Positions 48,910 to 61,864 of a DNA stretch of 64,000 bases are shown here, one piece after another (positions within the stretch are counted from its first letter, which is position 1; each line of letters begins with the position of its first letter). Under the pieces are notes generated by a model. That model was not told where the DNA came from and ran no database searches. It worked only from the letters and a program-made list of their open reading frames with translations. The position numbers were made by a program, and so were the translations under genes. The stretch is taken from NCBI RefSeq assembly GCF_038593265.1, contig NZ_CP151979.1, forward strand, positions 1,302,001-1,366,000, written 5' to 3'. Origin of the DNA: Ureibacillus sp. FSL W7-1570. GTDB taxonomy: Bacteria > Bacillota > Bacilli > Bacillales_A > Planococcaceae.

Positions 48910-48998
48910 TGGTGCCGAGGACCGGAGTCGAACCGGTACGGTAGTCACCTACCGCAGGATTTTAAGTCCTGTGCGTCTGCCTATTCCGCCACCCCGGC
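48910..48998 (-). tRNA. tRNA-Leu (TAA), distal block
   Basis: Class II, anticodon TAA; acceptor GCCGGGG; CCA encoded. Confidence 0.97.
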
Positions 48999-49002
48999 TT
49001 TT

Positions 49003-49077
49003 TGGAGCGGAAGACGGGGTTCGAACCCGCGACCCCCACCTTGGCAAGGTGGTGTTCTACCACTGAACTACTTCCGC
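49003..49077 (-). tRNA. tRNA-Gly (GCC), distal block
   Basis: Anticodon GCC; acceptor GCGGAAG/CTTCCGC; CCA encoded. Confidence 0.97.
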
Positions 49078-49089
49078 ATGATGTAAATA

Positions 49090-49174
49090 TGGTGCGGGTG
49101 AAGGGAGTCGAACCCCCACGCCGTAAGGCGCTAGATCCTAAGTCTAGTGCGTCTGCCAGTTCCGCCACACCCGC
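49090..49174 (-). tRNA. tRNA-Leu (TAG), distal block only
   Basis: Class II, anticodon TAG; acceptor GCGGGTG; CCA encoded. It has no partner in the other tRNA block. Confidence 0.97.
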
Positions 49175-49182
49175 ATAATAAA

Positions 49183-49257
49183 TGGTGAGCCATGAAGGAC
49201 TCGAACCTTCGACCCTCTGATTAAAAGTCAGATGCTCTACCACTGAGCTAATGGCTC
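49183..49257 (-). tRNA. tRNA-Lys (TTT), distal block
   Basis: Anticodon TTT; acceptor GAGCCAT/ATGGCTC; CCA encoded. Confidence 0.97.
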
Positions 49258-49261
49258 ACGA

Positions 49262-49337
49262 TGGTGCCGGCGAAAGGAATCGAACCCTCAACCCACTGAT
49301 TACAAGTCAGTTGCTCTACCAATTGAGCTACGCCGGC
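49262..49337 (-). tRNA. tRNA-Thr (TGT), distal block
   Basis: Anticodon TGT; acceptor GCCGGCG/CGCCGGC fully paired; CCA encoded. Confidence 0.97.
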
Positions 49338-49342
49338 ATATA

Positions 49343-49418
49343 TGGTGGAGGATGACGGGATCGAACCGCCGACCCTCTGCTTGTAAGGCAGATGCTCTCC
49401 CAGCTGAGCTAATCCTCC
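49343..49418 (-). tRNA. tRNA-Val (TAC), distal block
   Basis: Anticodon TAC; acceptor GGAGGAT; CCA encoded. First tRNA after the 5S gene. Confidence 0.97.
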
Positions 49419-49424
49419 ATTTAA

Positions 49425-49540
49425 GCCTAGCGACGTCCTACTCTCGCAGGGGGAAGCCCCCAACTACCATCGGCGCTAAAGAGCTTAACTTCCGTGTTCG
49501 GTATGGGAACGGGTGTATCCTCTTTGCCATCGTCACTAGA
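49425..49540 (-). rRNA. rrf: 5S ribosomal RNA
   Basis: About 116 bases; the minus strand reads GACGATGGCAAAGAGGATAC, CCCATACCGAACACGGAAGT, AAGCTCTTTAGCGCCGATGG and ends GTAGGACGTCGCTAGGC, as in Bacillus 5S. It is placed between the two tRNA blocks rather than directly after 23S. The 83 bases to the next tRNA (49541-49623) are AT-rich with no gene. Confidence 0.96.
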
Positions 49541-49623
49541 CTTATTATTTCAAAGACAAGAATTATTTTATCATAAACGCTAAGGTTTTCAATATATTTT
49601 TTTATTTTTTAATTAAAATTTTA

Positions 49624-49695
49624 TGACCCCTACGGGATTCGAACCCGTGTTACCGCCGTGAAAGGGCGGTGTCTTAACCACTTGACCAAGGGGCC
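49624..49695 (-). tRNA. tRNA-Glu (TTC), 23S-proximal block
   Basis: Same sequence as the copy at 47677; anticodon TTC; CCA not encoded. It is the last tRNA before the 5S gene. Confidence 0.97.
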
Positions 49696-49704
49696 ATGTA
49701 TGAA

Positions 49705-49797
49705 TGGCGGAGAAGGAGGGATTTGAACCCTCGCGCCGGGTTACCCCGACCTACACCCTTAGCAGGGGCGCCTCTTCAGCCTCTTGAGTACTTCTCC
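49705..49797 (-). tRNA. tRNA-Ser (GCT), 23S-proximal block
   Basis: Same sequence as the copy at 47758; anticodon GCT, class II. Confidence 0.97.
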
Positions 49798-49801
49798 GTC
49801 A

Positions 49802-49876
49802 TGGCTCCGAAGGTAGGATTCGAACCTACGACCAATCGGTTAACAGCCGATTGCTCTACCACTGAGCTACTTCGGA
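49802..49876 (-). tRNA. tRNA-Asn (GTT), 23S-proximal block
   Basis: Same sequence as the copy at 47855; anticodon GTT. Confidence 0.97.
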
Positions 49877-49882
49877 ATATTA

Positions 49883-49959
<77 letters not shown>

Positions 49960-49964
49960 TCGTT

Positions 49965-50038
49965 TGGAGCGGGTGATGGGAATCGAACCCACGACATCAG
50001 CTTGGAAGGCTGAGGTTTTACCATTAAACTACACCCGC
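49965..50038 (-). tRNA. tRNA-Gly (TCC), 23S-proximal block
   Basis: Same sequence as the copy at 48018; anticodon TCC. Confidence 0.97.
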
Positions 50039-50045
50039 ATATAAA

Positions 50046-50121
50046 TGGTGGTTCAGGACGGAATCGAACCGCCGACACAAGGATTTTCAGTCCTTTGCTC
50101 TACCGACTGAGCTACTGAACC
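50046..50121 (-). tRNA. tRNA-Phe (GAA), 23S-proximal block
   Basis: Same sequence as the copy at 48099; anticodon GAA. Confidence 0.97.
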
Positions 50122-50129
50122 ACTTTATA

Positions 50130-50205
50130 TGGCGGTTCCGACGGGACTCGAACCCGCGATCTCCTGCGTGACAGGCAGGCATGTTAACCACTACACCACG
50201 GAACC
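50130..50205 (-). tRNA. tRNA-Asp (GTC), 23S-proximal block
   Basis: Same sequence as the copy at 48183; anticodon GTC. Confidence 0.97.
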
Positions 50206-50208
50206 GTT

Positions 50209-50285
<77 letters not shown>

Positions 50286-50302
50286 ATAATTTTATATATT
50301 AA

Positions 50303-50395
50303 TGGTGGAGGAAGAGGGATTCGAACCCCCGCGCGGTTTGACCCGCCTCTCGGTTTTCAAGACCGACCCCTTCAGCCAGACTTGGGTATTCCTCC
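50303..50395 (-). tRNA. tRNA-Ser (TGA), 23S-proximal block
   Basis: Same sequence as the copy at 48356; anticodon TGA, class II. Confidence 0.97.
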
Positions 50396-50414
50396 ATGTT
50401 TCCTTTTCAACCTT

Positions 50415-50491
50415 TGGTGGACCTTGCAGGACTCGAACCTGCGACCGGACGGTTATGAGCCGTCTGCTCTAACCAACTGAGCTAAAGGTCC
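50415..50491 (-). tRNA. tRNA-Ile2 (CAT, expected lysidine), 23S-proximal block
   Basis: Same sequence as the copy at 48468; likely TilS substrate reading AUA. Confidence 0.85.
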
Positions 50492-50497
50492 TTGGGA

Positions 50498-50571
50498 TGG
50501 CGGTGGAGGGGATCGAACCCCCGACCTCACGGGTATGAACCGTACGCTCTAGCCAGCTGAGCTACACCGCC
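50498..50571 (-). tRNA. Elongator tRNA-Met (CAT), 23S-proximal block
   Basis: Same sequence as the copy at 48551; CCA not encoded. Confidence 0.9.
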
Positions 50572-50591
50572 GCCAATTGATTTATATGTTA

Positions 50592-50667
50592 TGGTGGAGC
50601 ATAGCGGGATCGAACCGCTGACCTCCTGCGTGCAAAGCAGGCGCTCTCCCAGCTGAGCTAATGCCCC
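50592..50667 (-). tRNA. tRNA-Ala (TGC), 23S-proximal block
   Basis: Same sequence as the copy at 48645; anticodon TGC. Confidence 0.97.
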
Positions 50668-50674
50668 GTTTCTA

Positions 50675-50751
50675 TGGTCGGGAAGACAGGATTCGAACCT
50701 GCGACCCCTTGGTCCCAAACCAAGTGCTCTACCAAGCTGAGCTACTTCCCG
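50675..50751 (-). tRNA. tRNA-Pro (TGG), 23S-proximal block
   Basis: Same sequence as the copy at 48728; anticodon TGG. Confidence 0.97.
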
Positions 50752-50766
50752 GTCCCTTTTCTTTTA

Positions 50767-50843
<77 letters not shown>

Positions 50844-50856
50844 TTCATCTTCATGT

Positions 50857-50945
50857 TGGTGCCGAGGACCGGAGTCGAACCGGTACGGTAGTCACCTACC
50901 GCAGGATTTTAAGTCCTGTGCGTCTGCCTATTCCGCCACCCCGGC
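50857..50945 (-). tRNA. tRNA-Leu (TAA), 23S-proximal block
   Basis: Same sequence as the copy at 48910; anticodon TAA, class II. Confidence 0.97.
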
Positions 50946-50949
50946 TTTT

Positions 50950-51024
50950 TGGAGCGGAAGACGGGGTTCGAACCCGCGACCCCCACCTTGGCAAGGTGGT
51001 GTTCTACCACTGAACTACTTCCGC
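50950..51024 (-). tRNA. tRNA-Gly (GCC), 23S-proximal block
   Basis: Same sequence as the copy at 49003; anticodon GCC. Identity with the other block stops at its 5' end. Confidence 0.97.
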
Positions 51025-51073
51025 GAAAAATAAGCCGCTGAATCAAATGTTCCATTCAAATATAATAATGTGA

Positions 51074-51145
51074 TGAGCCATGAAGGACTCGAACCTTCGA
51101 CCCTCTGATTAAAAGTCAGATGCTCTACCACTGAGCTAATGGCTC
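51074..51145 (-). tRNA. tRNA-Lys (TTT), 23S-proximal block, CCA altered
   Basis: Anticodon TTT; same body as the copy at 49183. The discriminator A is followed by TCA instead of CCA, so the 3' end must be made by the CCA-adding enzyme. Confidence 0.94.
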
Positions 51146-51149
51146 ATGA

Positions 51150-51225
51150 TGGTGCCGGCGAAAGGAATCGAACCCTCAACCCACTGATTACAAGTCAGTT
51201 GCTCTACCAATTGAGCTACACCGGC
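51150..51225 (-). tRNA. tRNA-Thr (TGT), 23S-proximal block
   Basis: Anticodon TGT. One change from the copy at 49262: the acceptor is GCCGGTG, giving a U-G pair in place of C-G. CCA encoded. Confidence 0.95.
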
Positions 51226-51230
51226 ATATA

Positions 51231-51306
51231 TGGTGGAGGATGACGGGATCGAACCGCCGACCCTCTGCTTGTAAGGCAGATGCTCTCCCAGCTGAGCTAA
51301 TCCTCC
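51231..51306 (-). tRNA. tRNA-Val (TAC), 23S-proximal block
   Basis: Anticodon TAC; same as the copy at 49343. It starts only about 48 bases after the 23S 3' end. Confidence 0.97.
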
Positions 51307-51310
51307 TTCA

Positions 51311-51346
51311 TTTGTTCTCTCAAAACTGGATAACGGCATTGAAAGC
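51311..51346 (-). other. 23S processing stem, 3' arm
   Basis: On the plus strand this segment is nearly the reverse complement of 54369-54405 on the other side of 23S (AAAACTGGATAAC-GCATTGAAAGC). The two arms form the precursor stem cut during 23S maturation. Its presence shows the 23S trailer is intact where the tRNA block begins. Confidence 0.8.
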
Positions 51347-51353
51347 TTTTCTT

Positions 51354-56028
<4,675 letters not shown>

Positions 56029-56102
56029 AAGAAAAGTTGATTAGCTCAAACTTTTGTCCGTATCCAATCCGTCAACGAGGGTCAACGAATTGAAAAATTT
56101 AT

Positions 56103-56139
56103 AACATTAACGTTTCGGTGTTCAGTTTTCAAGGTTCAT
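56103..56139 (-). other. 16S processing stem, 5' arm
   Basis: Nearly the reverse complement of 54422-54457 beyond the 16S 3' end. The pair would form the RNase III-type precursor stem around 16S rRNA. Confidence 0.75.
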
Positions 56140-56168
56140 CAAACTTTCATTTTTGAAACAGCTTTTAT

Positions 56169-56197
56169 ATCATAAAACTTTTATTTCTCGATGTCAA
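56169..56197 (-). promoter_or_regulatory. rRNA operon promoter
   Basis: On the minus strand: TTGACA (56192-56197), 17-base spacer, TATGAT (56169-56174), about 140 bases before 16S. Confidence 0.85.
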
Positions 56198-56276
56198 CAA
56201 GTTTTTTCTAAGCTGTTATTAAAAAATTCATATCCGTTAAGGACATGTTATAGTGTAAATTAGATTTCAGAAAAAG

Positions 56277-57176
56277 TCAATTACTTTTTCTGAAAAAATT
56301 TCTTAATGCCTTAATATCAAGCACAAACAACATAATACCAATAATAACAATAATTCCACCGATAATTTGTGTTGCAATCAATTTTTCTCCAAAAATAAAG
56401 AGTGCCAAGATGGACGCACCTATAGGTTCAAATAATATAGCGATTGAGATGACATTGGCACTGACCCATTTGATGGACCAGTTAAATAATGAATGCCCCA
56501 ACAGATTCGGAAGAATTGCAAGGAGCAAAAACCAAATCCATGTCGAAAAAGGATATGGTCCAAATGATTCCCCTTTCAATAATACATAGAAAAACAAACA
56601 TATTGTACTAATCGAGTACACAACCATCGTATATGTAATTAAAGAAATTCTTTTCCTTACCTCTTGTCCAAATAAAAAATATCCCGTTACCAAAACGCAA
56701 GCAATAAGTGCCAGCAGATCTCCAAACAAGGCGCTGCCGCTGATATTAAAATCTCCCCAACTGATTAAAAAGCTCCCCAAGATTGCGATAATTCCGGATA
56801 AAATGGCTTGCATGGTGAGGCGCTCTTTGAAAAATAAATAGGTTCCCGCAAAAGCAAACAACGGCTGCATCGTAACAAGAATCGTCGAACTGGCAACGGA
56901 TGTGTACCGCAATGATTCAAACCACAAAATGAAATGAAATGCCAAAAAAATGCCGGCAATGATTGAAAACAACCAGTCTCTTTGATATAACATTTTTAAT
57001 TCATGTACATGATTTTTAAAAAAAGCCGGGGCGATGATCAACACAGAAAAAAGCATCCGGTAAAAAGCGATTGCTCCCGACTCGGCTTCTGCAAGTTTAA
57101 CAAAAATCGCCGAAAATGATATTGAAATCACACCGATGATAATAGGGATAAACGGGTGGATAGGTGGCTTTTCCAT
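56277..57176 (-). CDS. EamA/DMT family transporter
   Basis: 299-residue inner-membrane protein with about 10 hydrophobic segments in two EamA repeats (about residues 8-135 and 150-290). LVTMQPLFAFAGTYLFFKERLT and ILFEPIGASILALFIFGEKL are the characteristic repeat ends. It exports or imports small metabolites; the substrate is unknown. ATG follows CAGGAGAAAATT. Divergent from the MgtC gene. Confidence 0.88.
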   Translation of the reverse strand: MEKPPIHPFIPIIIGVISISFSAIFVKLAEAESGAIAFYRMLFSVLIIAPAFFKNHVHELKMLYQRDWLFSIIAGIFLAFHFILWFESLRYTSVASSTILVTMQPLFAFAGTYLFFKERLTMQAILSGIIAILGSFLISWGDFNISGSALFGDLLALIACVLVTGYFLFGQEVRKRISLITYTMVVYSISTICLFFYVLLKGESFGPYPFSTWIWFLLLAILPNLLGHSLFNWSIKWVSANVISIAILFEPIGASILALFIFGEKLIATQIIGGIIVIIGIMLFVLDIKALRNFFRKSN

Positions 57177-57262
57177 TTTAATTTTCTCCTGATATTCATT
57201 TTGTCATTATTTTATTTTCACATGGTTCACCATTCTGTGCAATAAAAAAGGGGGAATGAACA

Positions 57263-57967
57263 ATGCATACTTTAAGCATGGTGATACGGCACGAAGACCT
57301 TCTGAAATTGGCGATTGCCGCTCTATTAAGTTTAATTATTGGAATCGAGAGAGAATTAAAGAAAAAGCCCGTAGGATTAAAAACCTGTTTAGTGATTTCC
57401 ACTTTCAGCTGTTTATTAACAATCATTTCGATTGATACTGCATATAGCACCCCTCCCCGGGATGAAATCAACATCACCATGGACCCTCTTAGACTCGCAG
57501 CCCAAATCGTCAGCGGTATCGGCTTTTTAGGTGCTGGTGTGATATTAAGAAGAGGAAATGACAGCATTACCGGTTTAACAACCGCGGCAATTATCTGGGG
57601 AGCAGCCGGAATTGGAATTGCTGTTGGCGCAGGATTTTATTTAGAAGCGGTAACTACGGTAATAATCGTTGTTGTCGGGATTAAAGTGGTTGCACCGTTC
57701 CTGATGAAAATTGGGCCAAAGCGCATCCGGATGCGTGAACTTTACTTGAAAGCCCGCATTCCAAAAAAGGAAAATATCGAGGATTTATTGAAGTTCATGG
57801 AAGATCAGGAAATGGTTATTGATAATATTCGAATCACAGGCGATAATCTTAATTACGATGTAGTGATCCGTTTTTCTACTTTATTAAAGGAAAATACTTA
57901 TACGGTTTTTGACACCTTCCAGGCTCTGCCCTATATCCAAAAAATCGAAATTGAAATTTTATCATAA
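57263..57967 (+). CDS. MgtC/SapB family membrane protein
   Basis: 234 residues. Four to five hydrophobic segments with MgtC signatures (LSLIIGIERELKKKPVGLKT, RLAAQIVSGIGFLGAGVILRR, GLTTAAIIWGAAGIGIAVGAG), then a cytoplasmic ACT-like C-terminal domain (about 150-234). MgtC proteins are linked to low-magnesium survival and F-ATPase control; the role here is inferred only. ATG after AAAGGGGGAATG. It probably shares a transcript with the CDF gene, 18 bases downstream. Confidence 0.88.
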   Translation: MHTLSMVIRHEDLLKLAIAALLSLIIGIERELKKKPVGLKTCLVISTFSCLLTIISIDTAYSTPPRDEINITMDPLRLAAQIVSGIGFLGAGVILRRGNDSITGLTTAAIIWGAAGIGIAVGAGFYLEAVTTVIIVVVGIKVVAPFLMKIGPKRIRMRELYLKARIPKKENIEDLLKFMEDQEMVIDNIRITGDNLNYDVVIRFSTLLKENTYTVFDTFQALPYIQKIEIEILS

Positions 57968-57985
57968 AACATTCGGAGGAAATCA

Positions 57986-58972
57986 ATGAAAGAAATTATC
58001 AAACTACTGAAAAACGGAAATAAACCGTCATTATCTGCGGCTATTGTCAATTTATTATTGGGAAGCATCAAAGGGGTCGCTTATTTTTTTACCGGAAATG
58101 TAGCAATGTTTGCGGAAATGATGCACTCGTTGGGAGATGCAGCAAACCAATTTTTCGTTTTTATCGGCTCGGCTTTATCGAAAAAAGCGCCGACAAAACA
58201 GTTTCCAAACGGATTTGGCCGGGTCGTAAACCTCGTTTGTTTGGGAGCGGTGATCGTCGTTGCCATTCTTTCATATGAAACGGTGAAAGAAGGATTGCAT
58301 CATTTCTTGCATCCGAACGAACAATCGGGAGAAATCCTGCTTCCTCTTGGAGTATTATTGTTGGGTACGATTTTAGAAGGCTTTGTTTTACAAAAAGCGG
58401 CGAAGGAAATTTTACATGAAGTGGGACAATCAGCGTCGATCTTTACAGCAATACCAAAATCGGTCGCATATCTAAAACGGGCAAAACCCGCGACCAAACT
58501 GGTATGGATGGAAGATGCCGTCGCAACCTCAGGTAATGTGCTTGCATTTTTAGCCATCATTATCGCCTATTACACGGGCTTTCATGAATTGGAAGGTTTA
58601 GTATCCATAATCATCGGAGGGATGATGTTCTTTGTGGTTGGAAAGGTATTTCTTGATAATGCCCGCGGCGCGATCGGCGAAACTGACGAAGAGATGCTGA
58701 TTCATATCGGAAACTTGGTGATGAAAGATCCCCATGTGAAAGATATTGAACGGCTCGAAGTCGTAAAAGAAGGGGAATTCCTTCATGTAGAACTCATCGC
58801 AGAGACAGATCCGAAGCTCTCCCTTGAATATTTGGATCAAGTCCGGGATCACTTGGTCGAATTAATTTTAGCCCAAAAAGGCGTTACAAAAGTGACCCTT
58901 TCCTTCGATAAAGATGACGATATCTCCGAATGGAACCATCATTTGAATTCAGAAGGTTCGCCAAATGAATAA
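57986..58972 (+). CDS. Cation diffusion facilitator family transporter
   Basis: 328-residue CDF exporter. Six membrane segments; HSLGDAANQ in helix II carries the H/D metal ligands, and WMEDAVATSGN in helix V the second D pair position (ED). A cytoplasmic C-terminal domain with VKDIERLEVVKEGEFLHVE follows. It should export zinc, iron or manganese by proton exchange; the exact metal is unknown. ATG after TCGGAGGAAATC. Next to MgtC, suggesting joint divalent-metal handling. Confidence 0.87.
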   Translation: MKEIIKLLKNGNKPSLSAAIVNLLLGSIKGVAYFFTGNVAMFAEMMHSLGDAANQFFVFIGSALSKKAPTKQFPNGFGRVVNLVCLGAVIVVAILSYETVKEGLHHFLHPNEQSGEILLPLGVLLLGTILEGFVLQKAAKEILHEVGQSASIFTAIPKSVAYLKRAKPATKLVWMEDAVATSGNVLAFLAIIIAYYTGFHELEGLVSIIIGGMMFFVVGKVFLDNARGAIGETDEEMLIHIGNLVMKDPHVKDIERLEVVKEGEFLHVELIAETDPKLSLEYLDQVRDHLVELILAQKGVTKVTLSFDKDDDISEWNHHLNSEGSPNE

Positions 58973-59024
58973 AAAGGCAAGATTAATAAGTCGACTCATC
59001 ATGATGGATCGGATTTTTATCGCA

Positions 59025-59066
59025 CAAAAAGGCTGTCCCGAAAACTTTCCGCCTTCGGACAGCCTG
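59025..59066 (-). terminator. Terminator after the alcohol dehydrogenase gene
   Basis: On the minus strand AGGCTGTCC pairs with GGACAGCCT, followed by TTTTTGTG. Confidence 0.85.
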
Positions 59067-59074
59067 CCGCTATT

Positions 59075-60238
59075 TTATAGGGACATTCTAAAAATTTCCC
59101 TGACATCTTCTTCATCAAGCACTTTAAAGGTGCCAATCGGACCGTTCGCCATCGCTTTTCCCACTAAAACATCCAGCTTCGAATCATCAATGCCGTAATC
59201 TTTCAACCGGCTTGGGGCTCCTAGAGTTGTCCAAAACGCTTTCAGACGCTCAATGCCTTCCAATGCAATTTCTTCATCAGATTTATTTGAAGGATCCACC
59301 TGAAATACTTTTGTTGCAAGGCGGGCAAAACGGGCGGGATTGACATGCATGACATGTTTCATCCAGTTCGGGAACAGGATGGCAAGTCCGCCGCCATGGG
59401 GAATATCATAAACGGCTGAAACAGCATGTTCAATTTCATGGGTTGCCCAATCCCCTTCCGAACCCATTGAGAGCATTCCATTCAAGGCGATTGTTCCGGA
59501 AAGCAAAATCGTCTCCCGCAATTCATAGTTTTCCAAATCCTCCACCAACTTCGGTGCCGTTTCAATTACGGTTCTGAGCACCCCTTCACACAGTTCGTCC
59601 ATGATTAATGTATTTTCCGCATCATGGAAATATTGTTCGAATACATGGGACATCATATCGACAATGCCATACACCGTTTGGTCTTTCGGCACCGTCATTG
59701 TATAAGTTGGATCGAGTATCGAGAATTTTGGAAACACCTTGCCGCTTGACCAGCCGTATTTTTCTTTTGTTGCTCCATTCGTAATAACGGAATTGGCGTT
59801 CATTTCCGAACCGGTTGCAGCCAGCGTCAACACCGTCCCCAGCGGCAATGCATCCTTCACTGGTACTTGATTTGTGACGATTTTCCACGGGTCTTCCTCA
59901 AGCTTGGCTCCGGCGACAATCAGTTTCGAACAATCAATGACGGAACCTCCGCCGACTGCAAGGACAAAATCGATGGATTCCCGTTTGCAAATCTCGATGC
60001 CTTTCCTTGCTGTTTCCACTCTTGGATTTGGTTCCACACCGCCTAACTCAAAGATGTTTAAATCAAGTTCATTCAAAATTGAAATGACTTCATCATAGAT
60101 CCCATTTCTTTTTATGCTTCCGCCGCCATATACCAAAAGGATATTTCGTCCGTACCTCGGCAACTCTTTTTTTAATTGGCGGATCTCCCCTTTCCCAAAA
60201 TATAAACGAACCGGATTTTTAAACGTAAAGCTGTTCAT
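59075..60238 (-). CDS. Iron-containing alcohol dehydrogenase (YugJ/BdhA-like)
   Basis: 387-residue group III (iron-type) alcohol dehydrogenase. NAD(P) loop [13 protein letters not shown] and [16 protein letters not shown]; metal ligands in [11 protein letters not shown] (Asp/His region) and [22 protein letters not shown] (two His). Residue pattern is close to Bacillus NADPH-dependent butanol dehydrogenases such as YugJ/YugK. It probably reduces aldehydes; the substrate is not known. ATG after AAAGGAGAGAGG. Single gene. Confidence 0.9.
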   Translation of the reverse strand: MNSFTFKNPVRLYFGKGEIRQLKKELPRYGRNILLVYGGGSIKRNGIYDEVISILNELDLNIFELGGVEPNPRVETARKGIEICKRESIDFVLAVGGGSVIDCSKLIVAGAKLEEDPWKIVTNQVPVKDALPLGTVLTLAATGSEMNANSVITNGATKEKYGWSSGKVFPKFSILDPTYTMTVPKDQTVYGIVDMMSHVFEQYFHDAENTLIMDELCEGVLRTVIETAPKLVEDLENYELRETILLSGTIALNGMLSMGSEGDWATHEIEHAVSAVYDIPHGGGLAILFPNWMKHVMHVNPARFARLATKVFQVDPSNKSDEEIALEGIERLKAFWTTLGAPSRLKDYGIDDSKLDVLVGKAMANGPIGTFKVLDEEDVREIFRMSL

Positions 60239-60297
60239 CCAACCTCTCTCCTTTTTGCAAAAGTATCAATTGACAATTCCACCAAAAATAAGCGAAT

Positions 60298-60329
60298 AAC
60301 ACCATTTTTCATCAAAGAAAAATGGTGTT
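60298..60329. terminator. Hairpin after glutamate dehydrogenase gene
   Basis: AACACCATTTTTC and GAAAAATGGTGTT form a perfect 13-base stem around six bases. On the minus strand no U-run follows, so its strength as a terminator is uncertain. Confidence 0.55.
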
Positions 60330-60371
60330 ACAAACTGTTAGAAGCTCATCTGATTCCGATTCAATTGTTCA

Positions 60372-61616
60372 TTATACCCAGCCGCGGAATCGGCAGGCTT
60401 CGGCTGTGCGGCGAACACCGACCATGTAAGCGGCAAGCCGCATATCAATATTTCGGCTCTGTGCTGTTTGATAAACATTTTCGAAGGCGTTCACCATTCT
60501 TTCGCGCAATTTTTCTTTCACTTCTTCAGCGGACCAATAGTAGCCTTGGTTATTTTGAACCCATTCGAAGTAGGAAACAGTTACGCCGCCTGCGGATGCC
60601 AATACATCCGGCACCAATAAAATGCCGCGTTCAGTAAGGATTTTTGTAGCTTCTGTCGTCGTTGGACCATTGGCCGCTTCCACAACAATTTTCGCTTTAA
60701 TATTTGGTGCATTTTCAGCGGTAATTTGGTTTTCGATTGCCGCCGGAACAAGTATGTCGCAGTCCAATTCCAGCAATTCTTTATTCGTGATGGTATTCTC
60801 AAACAGTGTTGTTACGGTACCAAAGCTGTCTCTGCGATCAAGCAGATGATCGATATCCAGACCGTCCGGATCGTATAAGGCGCCGTAAGCATCGGAAATC
60901 CCAATGACTTTTGCACCCAAGTCGCTCATGAATTTCGCCAAGAAACCGCCGGCATTTCCGAATCCTTGAATGACTACCCGGGCATCTTTGATATCAATTC
61001 CTCGCTTTTTCGCCGCTTCCTGAATGACAATGGTTACCCCTTCTGCCGTTGCCCGGTCGCGTCCTTGTGAACCACCTAAAACAATCGGTTTTCCTGTGAT
61101 GAATCCAGGGGAATTGAATTCGTCAATCCGGCTATACTCGTCCATCATCCAAGCCATGATTTGCGCATTCGTAAATACATCCGGAGCCGGGATATCCTTC
61201 GTCGGACCGACAATTTGGCTGATTGCACGGACATAACCGCGGCTCAATCGTTCAAGTTCCCCCATGGACATTTGCCGAGGATCGCAAACGATACCGCCTT
61301 TTCCTCCGCCATACGGCAAATCAACAATCCCGCATTTTAATGTCATCCACATAGAAAGCGCTTTCACTTCATCTTCAGTTACATCCGGATGGAAACGTAT
61401 ACCCCCTTTTGTTGGCCCCACAGCATCGGAATGTTGGGCGCGGTAGCCGGTAAATACTTTTGTTGTCCCATCATCCATTTTTACCGGGATGCGCACCTTC
61501 AACACGCGAAGCGGTTCTTTCAATAATTCATACATCGCTTCATCATATCCAAGCCTGTATAATGCCTCTTTAATCACTTCCTGCGTAGAAGTTAGAAGAT
61601 TAACATTTTCAGCCAT
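60372..61616 (-). CDS. gudB: NAD-specific glutamate dehydrogenase
   Basis: 414-residue catabolic glutamate dehydrogenase making 2-oxoglutarate and ammonia. Active-site motifs: GPTKGGIRFHPDV, MTLKCGIVDLPYGGGKGG (catalytic Lys), NAD site VVIQGFGNAGGFLAKFM, and EAANGPTT. Full length like B. subtilis GudB/RocG (about 424-427). Which of the two it represents cannot be decided; its position next to pruA and a RocR-type gene favours a rocG-like role. ATG after AGAGGCGAGTAGGT. An ATTAACAT/ATGTTAAT dyad lies upstream at 61679-61708. Confidence 0.93.
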   Translation of the reverse strand: MAENVNLLTSTQEVIKEALYRLGYDEAMYELLKEPLRVLKVRIPVKMDDGTTKVFTGYRAQHSDAVGPTKGGIRFHPDVTEDEVKALSMWMTLKCGIVDLPYGGGKGGIVCDPRQMSMGELERLSRGYVRAISQIVGPTKDIPAPDVFTNAQIMAWMMDEYSRIDEFNSPGFITGKPIVLGGSQGRDRATAEGVTIVIQEAAKKRGIDIKDARVVIQGFGNAGGFLAKFMSDLGAKVIGISDAYGALYDPDGLDIDHLLDRRDSFGTVTTLFENTITNKELLELDCDILVPAAIENQITAENAPNIKAKIVVEAANGPTTTEATKILTERGILLVPDVLASAGGVTVSYFEWVQNNQGYYWSAEEVKEKLRERMVNAFENVYQTAQSRNIDMRLAAYMVGVRRTAEACRFRGWV

Positions 61617-61816
61617 ACCTACTCGCCTCTTTTAACTCAATTATTTATTATTTTTTTAAGAACAATCCTTACTTTCATATTAACATATTTGTCACAAAAC
61701 ATGTTAATGGTACTAGGCAATTCCCATTTTAATAATGTCCTTCCATTGGTACAACCATTTTATTATATAAGTCATTCATTAATTTATTTACCCTATTTTT
61801 CATTTAGAATACATTT

Positions 61817-61860
61817 TTCAAAAAAATAAAGCAGGCGCTCAAAAACGCCTGCTTGTTGTT
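61817..61860 (-). terminator. Terminator after pruA
   Basis: On the minus strand AAGCAGGCG pairs with CGCCTGCTT, followed by TATTTTTTTG. It separates pruA from the glutamate dehydrogenase gene; the rest of 61617-61816 is AT-rich promoter sequence. Confidence 0.9.
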
Positions 61861-61864
61861 TTTA

